DNA of 64,000 bases from CAVVSQ01 sp963848825 (GCA_963848825.1 CAWKFA010000008.1:1-64000); one strand, 5' to 3'; shown: positions 1 through 8,998, counted from the stretch's first letter. A program made the numbers and translations. The notes: generated from the sequence alone by a model not told the origin.

Positions 1-167
1 ATCCTCATCTGTTGCTTTGCAATTGGGTCGTCGGCTTTATTGTACTCGACAGCATAAGGGCCGCGGCCAAAGACATAACTTTCTTGTGGCCAACCCTTGA
101 GTTTCTTGCTAATTTCTCCCACTAACGGGCCGATGATTTTTGAAAGGACAATCCATTGAGTAGGCAT
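1..167 (-). CDS. Hypothetical protein, cut by the window edge
   Basis: An open frame of 55 codons runs leftward from an ATG at 165-167 to the edge of the window, so the C-terminus is missing. It starts MPTQWIVLSKIIGPLVGEIS and reads on without a stop. An AAGGTG ribosome-binding-like motif lies about 8 bases upstream of the ATG. I do not recognise the family. The insertion sequence to the right ends 27 bases upstream of this start, so the native promoter has probably been displaced. The AT-richer composition differs from most of the window. It could be a foreign or accessory gene, but the visible part is too short to decide. Confidence 0.5.
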   Translation of the reverse strand, partial: MPTQWIVLSKIIGPLVGEISKKLKGWPQESYVFGRGPYAVEYNKADDPIAKQQMR

Positions 168-194
168 TTAATTCTTCACCTTATAAATATTGAT

Positions 195-218
195 GGCTCT
201 TCGTGAAGTCGAGTGGGT
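195..218 (+). repeat. Left terminal inverted repeat of the IS
   Basis: Twenty-four bases that are the exact reverse complement of 1558-1581. The outer flank is the target duplication ATATTGAT at 187-194. Confidence 0.93.
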
Positions 219-243
219 AAAAAAGTAGATCATCTTACCTATT

Positions 244-1469
244 TCAAAGCTTTGGGAGCATGCACGTGAGGATTTTCAGACGTAGATATTCCTCATCGCG
301 GAAGCCGTAGGCGCGTCGCTGGATGACGCGTATTTTGTTGTTGAGACCCTCGACGAATCCCAGGGCCACTTTGTTGTTGGCATGACAATAAGCCACGATG
401 CCGTCCCAATGGCTCTGGATCAAGTTCGCGAATTCCTCGTAGGGTTTTAAGCGTTGCCACCTGAGGGACTCCACCCAATTGGAGAAAAAGCGTAGGGCCC
501 AACCGGGAGACTCGTAGCTCCAGAGCTGTTCGAAAGACTCCTTGAGGAGGTAGGCTTTGTATAGTCGCTTGTTGGCGTTGAATAATAGCTTCAACGCTTT
601 TCTACCCTTCAGAGTGAGGTTGCGCCAACGCGACAACAAAGCATACTTTTGCCCCTTGATATAACGTCGGCCAGGCCCCGTCAGCCGGCCGTATTCTTTC
701 TTGCGAACCGTGTCCAAAGCATCTTGCAAATGGCGCAGCACATGGAACTTGTCGTAGATAATCAGGGCTTGTGGGGCATTTCCTTTCTTGCGGGTGGAAC
801 TGTGGAACGCCTTCCACATGTCCATGACCGCCAGGCGGATTTTGCTGGATTTTTCGGGGCCCAGCCAAGCAAAGAAGGCGTCCATGCTTTCCTCGGAGCG
901 ATCCTTGCCGCCGAACCATATGGGCCGCCCCCGAATCAGGTCGCTGACTACAATGCGGTAGCTGTGGCCTTTGCCGATAGCAATTTCGTCGATGCCAATC
1001 GCCCTGGGGGCAGGTTGTTTGGCCCGTCGAAGTTGCTCGGCCATGTACTGCTTGTCCAACTCCTTGACGGTATGCCAATCCAAGGTCAGTTCGTCGGCCA
1101 CGGCCTTGACCGAACTGTCCCGGCAACGCCGTCCCACGAAGTAGGCAAACCGTTTCGTGTAAAACGGATTGTCGGCAAGCCAGTCCAGACTTTCGGTCTT
1201 CACGCCAGCGCACCACGAACACGCTACTCGACGAATCGAGAAATCGAGGTAAACGCGCTTGTCGCCACAGGAAAGGTCGCGGACACGGCGTGACCTTTGA
1301 TCGTAAAACGCGGCAGACACCTGACCACAAACCCCACAGGCCGTTTTTTTCGGCGCCGCTGGAGGGTGACGACCACAGCGACCGGATCGCCAAAGATCCC
1401 ATGGACGCTGGCCAAAGGATCGAACCCAGGGAACCGATAGACGTCGCGTATTTGTCGAGTTGATGGCAT
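244..1469 (-). CDS. ISL3 family transposase, read in two frames
   Basis: The main frame (244 to about 1350) carries the DDE domain of ISL3 transposases, with GIDEIAIGKGHSYRIVVSDL, AVMDMWKAF and a C-terminal EGLNNKIRVIQRRAYGFRD block. The family also has an N-terminal zinc-binding region. Here its start lies in another frame, from an ATG at 1467-1469 (MPSTRQIRDVYRFPGFDPLA). The frames meet at seven A residues (coding strand, plus-strand T run 1344-1350). A -1 shift on A-AAA-AAA-C joins QRRRKK to TACGVCGQVSAAFYDQ and restores the first CxxC pair; a second, CSWC, follows. This could be programmed frameshifting or a mutation. The main frame alone would start at a GTG at 1318-1320 and lack the first zinc ligands. 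Confidence 0.85.
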
Positions 1470-1557
1470 AGGTCCATCAATACAGATTTCCCCTCGAAAG
1501 AAAAGAACGTTTTTGCAGCAAATAATCAGCTCTCAAGGGGTCTGGACGCCTAAATTC

Positions 1558-1581
1558 ACCCACTCGACTTCACGAAGAGCC
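1558..1581 (-). repeat. Right terminal inverted repeat of the IS
   Basis: Exact reverse complement of 195-218. The outer flank at 1582-1589 repeats ATATTGAT. Confidence 0.93.
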
Positions 1582-1722
1582 ATATTGATTTTGCTTCAAC
1601 TGACTGGAACTACTAAAAAACCGGAGCGGGGGAATGGTGTTCTTCCGGTAAGGAGTATGTAAATGCCCTTTCTGGTTAGCGATGTTTAGGCGACCTTGCC
1701 AGGCTCAACAAAACTTGGGAAG

Positions 1723-2067
1723 TCAACCCTCGGGACGGTTGTGCCGGTAACGCAAGACGCGAACCGCCTCGATGGTTATCAGGCCTTCGCCTACCGCCTC
1801 ATCCAAAAAAGGCAACAGGCTCTTGATCTTCTCCGCGCTGTCCACCAATTCAATGACGACCGGCAAATCCGTAGACAGGTCGAGAAGCTTTGCCGTGTGT
1901 ACTCGGCTATTGGCGCCGAAGCCCATCGGTCCGCGCAAAACGGTGGCGCCGGCCAAGCCGAGTTCCTTTGCCTTGAGAACCACGGCGCGGTACAACGGAT
2001 GGCCCTCCCAAGTGTCGGATTCGCCGCAAAACACACGCAGCAATTGACCTTCTTCACTCATTTTCAT
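1723..2067 (-). CDS. DUF190 family (PII-like) protein
   Basis: A 114-residue protein of the DUF190 family, small PII-like proteins often encoded next to the fluoride exporter gene crcB. The signature is LLRVFCGESDTWEGHPLYRA, then GLAGATVLRGPMGFG, then LPVVIELVDSAEKI. Length and block order are normal for the family. The ATG at 2065-2067 has a GAGGAG ribosome-binding site and overlaps the stop of the upstream DUF190 gene in an ATGA junction, so the two are probably translationally coupled. The two copies differ clearly, so this is an old duplication. The biochemical role of the family is not settled. Confidence 0.85.
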   Translation of the reverse strand: MKMSEEGQLLRVFCGESDTWEGHPLYRAVVLKAKELGLAGATVLRGPMGFGANSRVHTAKLLDLSTDLPVVIELVDSAEKIKSLLPFLDEAVGEGLITIEAVRVLRYRHNRPEG

Positions 2068-2489
2068 GGCAGGAAACTCCTCGGGGATGGCAAGGTGGAT
2101 AATGGGGTGACAGGTCCTGGCACTTCAAGACGCATGGCGACTTTATCCGCCGCCGCGTGATTCTGACGGTAGACCAGGACATGGGCGCGTTCCAGAGTGG
2201 CCAGGCTTTCCGGAACGATTTCCCCAACATCGGCAAGGAAGAGGCCGATATCGCGCGGATTGTCCACGATTTCGACGATGACCGGGACGTGTTCCACCAG
2301 GGACCAATTCGCGCCTTCCAGCAGTTCGCCCGCCATGTCCAGACCGAAGATGCCCCGCAATACCGTGGCCCCGGCAAGATGTTTTTTCTTCGCGCGCTCG
2401 ACCAGAACGTCGCAGGCCGAAGACCAGCCGCATTTGTCGGTGTTCCGCAGGAAGATGCGGAGCAATGTTTGTTCGCCTTCAAGTTTCAT
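2064..2489 (-). CDS. DUF190 family protein, upstream copy
   Basis: A 141-residue DUF190 paralogue reading from ATG 2487-2489 (MKLEGEQTLLRIFLRNTDKC), with the family blocks HLAGATVLRGIFGLDMAG and VPVIVEIVDNPRDIGLF. I prefer this start to an upstream in-frame one at 2582. It aligns with the other copy, and its ATG overlaps (ATGA) the last codon of a frame that looks like the end of crcB. About 17 residues at the C-terminus, rich in Pro and Ser, extend beyond the family core. Together with the downstream copy it forms a coupled pair in the usual crcB-DUF190 arrangement. Confidence 0.83.
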   Translation of the reverse strand: MKLEGEQTLLRIFLRNTDKCGWSSACDVLVERAKKKHLAGATVLRGIFGLDMAGELLEGANWSLVEHVPVIVEIVDNPRDIGLFLADVGEIVPESLATLERAHVLVYRQNHAAADKVAMRLEVPGPVTPLSTLPSPRSFLP

Positions 2490-2609
2490 GAGAACACTCG
2501 CTGGGATCGAGCCAACATCATCCCCAACCGCACCGCGACCAGGCCTAGAAAAGATCGTGTAAGCCCCGGTGAAACCGACCACGCCGAAGCCGATGAATCA
2601 CTTCGTCAT
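2486..2609 (-). pseudogene. crcB: Remnant of crcB-like fluoride exporter
   Basis: Just upstream of the DUF190 pair, one frame reads FIGFGVVGFTGAYTIFS, which resembles the GFxGGxTTFS motif of CrcB (Fluc) channels. A shifted frame then reads GLVAVRLGMMLARSQRVF and stops by ATGA overlap with the DUF190 start, as the last membrane helix of CrcB would. The stretch between these parts is missing, there is an in-frame stop before FIGFG, and no N-terminal half is visible upstream. This looks like a decayed or internally deleted crcB. The similarity is short, so the call rests partly on context. Confidence 0.5.
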
Positions 2610-2749
2610 TGTTTTGCGGTTCAACGGCTGCCTCGGTTGGACGATTCAGGCCGGGGTATGGATGTCGATCTCCGGGATCGTAAGAGACGCGCATTGTGTT
2701 TTCATTGTGAAACTAGCCGCGCGTTTCGCCTACTTTATTCGTAGGTCGA

Positions 2750-3495
2750 TCACTTCACCGTCGACAAGTGCGGCCGGACCCGTTCGGCCAGGAGCTTGTA
2801 GCCCTCGGCATTAAAGTGGAGCATGTCGGCGACGAAGAGTTCGGGACGGGCCCGGCCGTCGGGTGTGAGGCTGATGTCGTAGGCGTCCACATAGCCGACG
2901 CCGGGCGTGCGCATGGCCAGCTCCTGAATTCGCTTGTTCAGATCGCGGTACTTATCGTTCTCCTTCCATCGCGACGGCGCGGATTGACGGCGACGTAGAC
3001 GATCTTTGCGTCCGAGAGTCGGCCGTGGACCACGCGGACGAAGTCGGCGAAGTCAGCGGCGACTTCCTCTGGGGACCGGCCGGCGTGGATGTCGTTACCG
3101 CCAGCGCGGAGGAAGATTTGCTTGGGGACGTAAGGGAAGATGATGCGGTCGGCGAAGTGGGTGGAGTCGGCGATCTCGGACCCGCCAAAGCCGCGGTTAA
3201 TGACCTTGTGGTCGGGGAAATCCTTGGCGAGCGTCTTCCAGAGTCGAATGGTCGATGAGCCGATGAAGAGAATCCCGCCCTTGGGGGGCGGGTTGGCGCG
3301 GTCGGCGGATTCAAACACAGCGATCTCGCCCTCCCACCGGGCGAAGTTGTGCGGGGCGGCAGCCGGGCGATCTGGTGCCACTTGCCCGCGTGGGTGCGTC
3401 GACGTCGATTGAGCGGAAACCTCGGCCATAGCGGGCAGCATGGACGAGCAGAGTGCGATGACGGCGGCTAAAGTAAGGGGCCTCGACAGGTTCAT
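2750..3495 (-). CDS. Secreted GDSL/SGNH-type hydrolase (frameshifted)
   Basis: An exported SGNH hydrolase-like esterase. The start at 3493-3495 follows a GGAG-type ribosome-binding site and begins a signal peptide (MNLSRPLTLAAVIALCSSML). The mature part has block I (ILFIGSSTIRLW, nucleophile Ser), block II (NRGFGGSEI, Gly), block III (FLRAGGNDIHAG, Asn) and, near the end, the Asp/His block (ELFVADMLHFNAEGYKLLAE). The last 75 or so residues lie in another frame. The break is near 2975, where AVNP should continue as SRWKENDKYRDLN. A single-base loss would explain it. Substrates are likely carbohydrate or lipid esters, but this cannot be told from sequence. Confidence 0.8.
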
Positions 3496-3577
3496 GTGTT
3501 TTCTCCGGATCGGGTTGCGGGTGTGTTCGCTTGATGTGTTTGTGGGTCGTCCATCGACCCCGGTAGGGATCGCAGCA

Positions 3578-3598
3578 TAGGCGTCGCTGCGACGCCTA
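3578..3598. repeat. Perfect inverted repeat upstream of the hydrolase
   Basis: Nine-base arms TAGGCGTCG and CGACGCCTA separated by CTG. It lies between the hydrolase start and the group II intron. Its role is unknown; it may be a small dispersed palindrome. Confidence 0.6.
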
Positions 3599-3626
3599 CC
3601 GGCGTCGATCCGTTGTCGTGTTCGTT

Positions 3627-3655
3627 CCGGTGGTATCGCTTCGCTCAACCACCGG
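3627..3655. repeat. Stem-loop at the 5' side of the group II intron
   Basis: Arms CCGGTGGT (3627-3634) and ACCACCGG (3648-3655) enclose a 13-base loop. A second small palindrome, ACCCCG-TC-CGGGGT, follows at 3668-3681 and touches the intron boundary. Group IIC introns typically insert downstream of such stem-loops, so this may be the recognition feature of the target site. Confidence 0.6.
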
Positions 3656-4188
3656 CTAATGTCTGCGACCCCGTCCGGGGTGTGCGCCGTGAAAGGCGTT
3701 GGTTTTCTGTGGGTGCGAATCCCACCCGGCAACTTGGTCGTTCTAGCCGGTAAGCAGTTTGAGCGGCTTGGCGGGCGACTGTCAGGTCGAAGCCTCAGAT
3801 GGAAAAGGATCGTATTAGCGATTCAGCGAGCGTGCGGGCCGTAACGCGAGTGAACGTTGAGCAGGCCCCGAAAACGGGTTTTGCAGGAGCCGACCCTCCA
3901 CCCTGGAAGGGGAAGGCCACAGCCGTCGCAGTCAGGGGAATGACCCATGATCCCCGACGATGGTCCTGCCGGGGTAGTGACGACGGCACGCCGCAAGAGG
4001 AAACCAAGGCAACACGGGAGACCCCCGTTCGTGATCGATGCAGATCAACACGAGCCCGCGAGGGACCGACGTGGCGAGCGGGGGAGTCGGAGAGGTTCAT
4101 AGTACCGTTGAAGCCGGGTAACGCCGGTGGAGGGAAGGGACCTCAGTTCAAGAGAAGTGTCGAACGTAGGGACCGCAAGGAGATTGGC

Positions 4189-5500
4189 GTGAGCCTGCAA
4201 CCTCCGAACCAAGTCGTGAAACTACAGACGGCACTGCATGCGAAAGCGAAGGCAGCTCCGACCTATCGGTTCTATCTGCTGTACGACAAGCTGTATCGCT
4301 GGGACGTGTTGGCTTTTGCCTACGACCGGTGCAAGTCCAACAAGGGCGCACCGGGAGTAGACGGTCAGACGTTCCAGGACATCGAAGCGTATGGCGAGGT
4401 TCGTTGGTTGGAGGAACTGGCGAAGGAACTCCAGGGAAAGACGTATCAGCCAAGTCCGGTGAAGCGGGTGTGGATCCCGAAGCCGGATGGCAAACAGCGA
4501 CCGTTGGGGATTCCGACGATCCGCGACCGCGTGGTGCAGATGGCCGTGGTATTGGTCTTGGAGCCGATCTTCGAGGCCGACCTACAGCCGGAACAATATG
4601 CGTACCGTCCTGGGAGAAGCGCACTGGACGCCGTCAAGGAAGTCCAGGAGTTGCTGAAAGCGGGCTATACGGATGTGGTGGATGCGGACTTGAGCGGGTA
4701 TTTCGACAGTATTCCGCACGCCGAACTGATGAAGTCGGTGGCGCGTCGGGTCAGCGATCGGCACGTGTTGCATCTGGTGAAGATGTGGCTCGAAGCGCCG
4801 GTCGAAGAGACTGACGAACGCGGGCGGAAACGTCGTACGACACGCAACAAGGACGAACACCGGGGCACGCCGCAAGGCGGAGTGCTATCGCCATTGCTGG
4901 CGAATTTGTATATGCGCCGGTTCATCATGGGATGGAAGCAGTTGGGCCACGCCGAGCGGCTGGACGCTCACATTGTCAACTATGCAGACGACTTTGTGAT
5001 CTGCACGCGTGGCAACGCCGACGAGGCAATGCAGACGATGCGTGCGATGATGGAGAAGCTGAAGTTGACGGTGAACGAAAAGAAGACGCGTCGGGCGACC
5101 CTGCCGGATGGTGCGTTCACGTTCCTGGGGTACACGTTCTGTCGTCAACATTCGCGACGGACGGGCGAGGCCTACGTAGGTCCGCGTCCGGGCGTCAAGA
5201 AGATCCGCGCTGTGTCGCGGCATCAGCGAATGGACGGATCGGCGGACGAGTCTGCGGGAGGTCTCCGAGCAAGTAGCTTATCTCAACCGCAAGTTGCGCG
5301 GTTGGGCGAACTACTTCAGTCTGGGCACCGTTGTCCAAGTTTACGAGATCGTGATGAAACACGTGCGTCGTAGACTACGTCGATGGCTGGGCGCCAAACA
5401 CAAGGTGCGGACTTGGGGGTATGCACGCTTCCCGAATGAGTTTCTGCACGGGCAATTGCACTTGCTGCAATTGCGTGGAACGGCGCCGGGCGTGTCGTGA
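4189..5500 (+). CDS. Group II intron reverse transcriptase/maturase (frameshifted)
   Basis: The intron-encoded protein, which helps the intron fold and copies it into new DNA sites. I start it at GTG 4189, preceded by AAGGAG at 4177-4182. An in-frame ATG at 3799 lies in the structured leader and would add 130 non-homologous residues. Reverse-transcriptase blocks are visible: GAPGVDG near residue 53, PLGIPTIRDR, AYRPGRSALDA, GTPQGGVLSPLLANLYM near 226, and the catalytic YADD near 265. The maturase domain (LRGWANYFSLG, YEIVMKHVRRRLRRWLG) lies in another frame after a break near 5220. No HNH endonuclease is seen. Unless the frameshift is a sequence error, the protein is inactive. Confidence 0.85.
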
Positions 5501-5525
5501 GCAATCGCCTGGTATTCTTGTCCGA

Positions 5526-5558
5526 GAGCCGGATGCGGGAAATCTGCACGTCCGGTTC
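5526..5558 (+). ncRNA. Group II intron domain V
   Basis: A 33-base hairpin starting GAGCCGGATGCG and ending CGTCCGGTTC, with outer pairing GAGCCGG/CCGGTTC and an inner stem capped by GGAAAT. This is the catalytic domain V signature, placed just after the maturase stop as expected. Confidence 0.85.
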
Positions 5559-5710
5559 GATGAGCGGGAGATAGAAACGGGGTACGGCGTTCGGTACTAA
5601 GCCACGAAGGGGAAACCCGGACACACGGACATACCGTCGCCTAACCTACCGCGCTACCTCCCGACTCTACCGGCCGACATCTTAACATATATTCAAGTAT
5701 TGACTGCTAT

Positions 5711-7072
5711 TTACCGGCGGGCATTTTTCGCCCCGCTTGCTCGCGCGAGCTCGCGCACTTTCCGGATCACGACTTCCTCCACTTCTGGGCCAAAGATGCC
5801 GGCTGCGCCTGAGTAGAGTCCGCGGGTTTCGTAGCCGCCTTCCTTGAGGACGCGGGCGGTGGGGAGGTAGCCGAAGACGTCATTGCAGTAGCCCGCGATC
5901 CAGAGCTGATTGGGTCCGAGGGCTTTTTCGAGGAGGGTGACGTACTCGACGACCACTTCACCGGGTAAGCCGGCCAAGGTCAGGTCCTGGCCGAACTGCC
6001 AGACCGTGAATGGACATGGATAGTTTGTTGGCGGTTTTTCACCCTTGGCAAGCATGGCCTGGACCTGGACGGCGACCGTGTTTTGGGCGTGGCGTTTGTC
6101 GGCGGCGAGCTTGGCCACCTGCTCCTTCGTCAAGGCGGCCAGCGGCAAATCGGCCTGTCCCGAGGCGATTTGCAAGGGGCCGCGTACTGGCTTGAATTTG
6201 CCTTCCAGCACGCGGCACACTTCTTCGCCCAGAGCCTGGCCGTGCTGCCGGGCGAGGTCCATGGTGCCGCGCGGATAGGGGTTGGCGTCGCCAGCGCAGC
6301 CCAGCATGAACAGGGCCTGGGCGTCGGGATAGCGTTCTTGAATATAAGCCTGGGCAAAACCGGCGTAGTCGCCGCAGAGCTGGTAGTTGTCCGGGCCGAG
6401 CGTGGTGCCGTGCACGGCGGCGCCGAACAGGACCGCGCGCAGCTTGCCATCTGGGCCATCGACGCGCAGCACCGGGACCGTACGATCGGCCAGGCCGCGC
6501 GGATTAACGCCCAGGATGATGCCCGACGGCGTGAACTCGCGGCGATTCATGACGAAATTAGCCACGCCCGTGCTCCACGACAGTCTGGCCGGCTCAAGCC
6601 TGGCGGCCGCCTGGACGACGGCTTCCACCACCTTGCCTTGTAGCCAGTGGGTGTACTCGACCTCACGTAAGCCATCGCCGGTGATGCCCTTGACGGAGAC
6701 CTTGACACTTAGCAGGGGTCCGGCATGCGTATGGGAGGAATTGAAAAGAATGTTGGCCGGTTTCAGGCCGGTTTTCTTGACGATCGCTTCGCGGATAGGC
6801 TCTGTCACTTCGGCGGGGAAGCCGAGCAGATCGCTCGTCACCAGGGCCGCCCGTTCTCCCTTGCTGTCTTGAAACACCATGGCCTTGACGAACAAATCGG
6901 CGGCGACCTTCTCAAAGGGTTTGTTACGGCCCGCATAGCCCGACATGAGCACGGGCTGTTCGGGCGTGATTTTTACGTGGGCGAGACCGACTTTCCAGTC
7001 AGCGTCAGCGCCCGCCAGGAGGCTGGTGGTGGCCCCGAATAGAATAATGAAGCAGGCGGAAGCAGTTTTCAT
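5711..7072 (-). CDS. Neutral/alkaline ceramidase-like secreted hydrolase
   Basis: A 453-residue exported protein starting at ATG 7070-7072 with a signal peptide (MKTASACFIILFGATTSLLA). It resembles the N-terminal domain of neutral/alkaline non-lysosomal ceramidases, zinc amidases of sphingolipids. Landmarks are ITPEQPVLMSGYAGR near the start, NSSHTHAGP (zinc-ligand histidine region), AVHGTTLGPDNYQLCGDYAG, FMLGCAGDANPYPRG and the C-terminal GYCNDVFGYLPTARVLKEGG. It is shorter than full ceramidases (about 650-750 residues) and lacks their C-terminal domain, as many planctomycete members do. The substrate is unproven. It diverges from the DUF1501 gene across about 100 bases that must hold both promoters. 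The frame is intact. Confidence 0.82.
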   Translation of the reverse strand: MKTASACFIILFGATTSLLAGADADWKVGLAHVKITPEQPVLMSGYAGRNKPFEKVAADLFVKAMVFQDSKGERAALVTSDLLGFPAEVTEPIREAIVKKTGLKPANILFNSSHTHAGPLLSVKVSVKGITGDGLREVEYTHWLQGKVVEAVVQAAARLEPARLSWSTGVANFVMNRREFTPSGIILGVNPRGLADRTVPVLRVDGPDGKLRAVLFGAAVHGTTLGPDNYQLCGDYAGFAQAYIQERYPDAQALFMLGCAGDANPYPRGTMDLARQHGQALGEEVCRVLEGKFKPVRGPLQIASGQADLPLAALTKEQVAKLAADKRHAQNTVAVQVQAMLAKGEKPPTNYPCPFTVWQFGQDLTLAGLPGEVVVEYVTLLEKALGPNQLWIAGYCNDVFGYLPTARVLKEGGYETRGLYSGAAGIFGPEVEEVVIRKVRELARASGAKNARR

Positions 7073-7177
7073 GGGGAACCCTGTTCGGTATGTGCTGGTT
7101 TCGGCCCAGGCTGTCGGGATACAATGATCGCATGACTGCCAGCGGCGTTCAAGAGCCTTAGACATGGAGGCAGCGTT

Positions 7178-8577
7178 ATGGATGGATCGATGTTTGCCGG
7201 TGGATGTCGTGACTTTCCGAATGTGCCGGGCATTTCGCGGCGCCGGTGGCTGCAAGTCGGCAGCCTTGGCGTTTTGGGGCTGGGTTTGCCGGAGTTGTTG
7301 GCCAGCGGAGAAGCGCGGCGCGAACAGCCGCGGCCGGCGACTCCTACGGATGCGGCGGGCTTTGGCCGTGCGCACTCTTGCATTCTCTTGTTCATGTGGG
7401 GCGGCCCATCGCAGTTAGATACCTGGGACATGAAGCCCGAGGCGCCGGCTGAGATTCGGGGGCCATTTCAGCCCATCGCCACTAGCGTTCCCGGGACGCA
7501 TATCAGCGAGCATTTTCCGCTGCTGGCTCGCCAGGCCCATCGTTACGCCATTGTGCGCTTTCTCACGCACGGCGATGCGGCACATCTGTCGAGCGTCCAT
7601 CATCTGCTGACGGGGCACCATGCTCGGCGCTGGCCGTCGGATGCCGACCCGCCGTCGCGCCACGATACGCCGCATATTGGCTCCGTGCTGGCCCTCCTGC
7701 GACCGACGCCCCCGACCATGCCCCCTTTCGTAACGCTTCCGTGGATCGTGTCGCACCCCGCGGCGCCGGGCGGTAAGGCACGGGTCAGAATGGCGGTTGG
7801 CTTGGTTCCAGTTACGATCCCTTTGTGGTGAGTGGCGATCCGGCGGCCGCGGACTTCTCCATCGCCGCCACGCTGGGCAGGGCGACGGACCTCAGTGACG
7901 AGCGTTTGCGAAGGCGTCGCACTCTGCTCGAGCAGCTTGATGGGCCAATCACGCCAGGAACGGTCTGGCACACGCGGGCACTCGACCTGCTCAGCTCGCC
8001 GGCCGCGCAGCGCGCTTTCGATTTGAACCAGGAACCGGTGAGCGTGCGCGACCGTTATGGCCGGAATACGCATGGCCAGTCGGTGCTGCTGGGGCGCAGG
8101 CTGCTCGAAGCGGGCGTTCGGCTGGTGTGCGTCAACTGGCACAATGACGGCCAAAACTTCTGGGACACGCACCAAAACAACTTTGACAGCCTGCGCACGC
8201 GTTTGATGCCGCCGGCGGATCGAGCGTTCGCGACGCTGCTGGAGGATCTCGCCGAGCGTGGCATGCTCGACGAAACGCTGGTCGTTTGGGTGGGGGAATT
8301 TGGACGAACCCCACGCATCGTGCCTCCGGCCGGCCGGGAACACTGGCCGGCCTGCTACTCCGGCGTCCTGGCGGGGGCCGGCATTCACGGCGGTATGGTT
8401 TATGGGCGTAGCGATCGGCACGCCGCCTATCCGGCCGAGAACCCCGTCGCGCCGCATGACCTGACCGCGACCATCTACCACGCGTTGGGCATACCCGCGG
8501 ACCACAAGATTCGCGATCGGGAAGGACGGCCCATGGCGCTGACCGAAGGTAGAGCGGTGGAGGGGCTGTTTGGGTGA
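7178..8577 (+). CDS. DUF1501 domain protein with Tat signal (frameshifted)
   Basis: A member of DUF1501, an alkaline-phosphatase-superfamily-like group abundant in planctomycetes, usually paired with cytochrome-type DUF1549/1553 proteins (not seen here). The N-terminus has a twin-arginine signal (SRRRWLQVGSLGVLGLGLPE). Then follow SCILLFMWGGPSQLDTWDMK, LTHGDAAHLSSVHHLLTGH, VCVNWHNDGQNFWDTHQ, VVWVGEFGRTPRI and REHWPACYSGVLAGAGIHGG. The reading frame breaks near 7781, where GGTAAGGCACGGG should read GGTAAGGCACCGGG; adding one C restores GQNGGWLGSSYDPFVVSG. The start ATG 7178 has a GGAGG motif 12 bases upstream. The enzymatic role of the family is not established. Confidence 0.87.
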
Positions 8578-8593
8578 ACGAAGAGAATGCACC

Positions 8594-8965
8594 TCAGGTC
8601 TTTTTTTCCGATTCCAGGTGAAAGCGGTGGATGAGACGGTGCAGCACGGGCGCGAAGATGACGCCGGTGGCCAGGATCAGGGTTAGGCCGCTGTAAAGGG
8701 CATAAAAGCCGGCAAACAACTTGCCGCCCCAGGTCTGCAGCTGACCGACAGGCCCCATGCCCGACAGGATCATGGCGGCATTGAGGAAGGCGTCAATCCA
8801 GGCCATGCCTTCCAGGTAACGATAGCCTATCATGCCCGCCAAGAGCGACAGGCCGATGAGCGCGGCGGAGGCGGCGAAGTTTCTGGCGAGCCTTTTCGCG
8901 AAGGAACGCCGAGCTAATAACGGCTGCTCTTTGGATTCGAAATGCAAGAGATGATGTCTGCTCAA
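8594..8965 (-). CDS. Small membrane protein, remotely like a two-helix ion channel
   Basis: A 123-residue protein from a TTG at 8963-8965, with a strong GGGGGAGG ribosome-binding site. Hydrophobic segments lie near residues 30-50 and 85-110. The segment AWIDAFLNAAMILSGMGPVG, followed by WGGKLFAGFYALYSGL, lines up with the pore helix, filter and inner helix of two-TM potassium channels. The filter reads GMGPV rather than GYGD, so it is unlikely to be a potassium channel. It sits convergent to the DUF1501 gene and upstream of nothing obvious. Function unknown. Confidence 0.6.
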   Translation of the reverse strand: MSRHHLLHFESKEQPLLARRSFAKRLARNFAASAALIGLSLLAGMIGYRYLEGMAWIDAFLNAAMILSGMGPVGQLQTWGGKLFAGFYALYSGLTLILATGVIFAPVLHRLIHRFHLESEKKT

Positions 8966-8998
8966 GCGTGGCCTCCCCCAACAGACTTCTAGCCGGTA

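Larger units (their letters stand above)
195..1581 (-). mobile_element. ISL3-type insertion sequence, complete with target duplication
   Basis: The element is 1,387 bp. It is bounded by perfect 24-bp terminal inverted repeats (195-218 and 1558-1581, beginning GGCTCTTCGTGAAG). It is flanked by an identical 8-bp direct repeat, ATATTGAT, at 187-194 and 1582-1589. Eight-base duplications are usual for the ISL3 family, and the encoded transposase is of that family. Intact ends and an undecayed duplication suggest a recent insertion. Confidence 0.93.
3680..5671 (+). mobile_element. Group II intron (about 2 kb)
   Basis: The 5' end carries a GUGYG-type start (GTGTG at 3680 or GTGCG at 3682). About 500 bases of structured leader, the maturase gene and a clear domain V at 5526-5558 follow. 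The probable 3' end is the CTCCCGACTCTACC stretch at 5658-5671. The exact boundaries are inferred from consensus features; the spliced exons are intergenic DNA between the GDSL hydrolase and the ceramidase-like gene. The maturase has no visible endonuclease domain, which fits retrohoming of the IIC type. Confidence 0.8.

Noticed and set aside
3799..4188. N-terminal extension of the intron maturase
   Set aside because: It is in frame but falls in the intron's structured leader, lacks family similarity, and a better start with AAGGAG exists at 4189.
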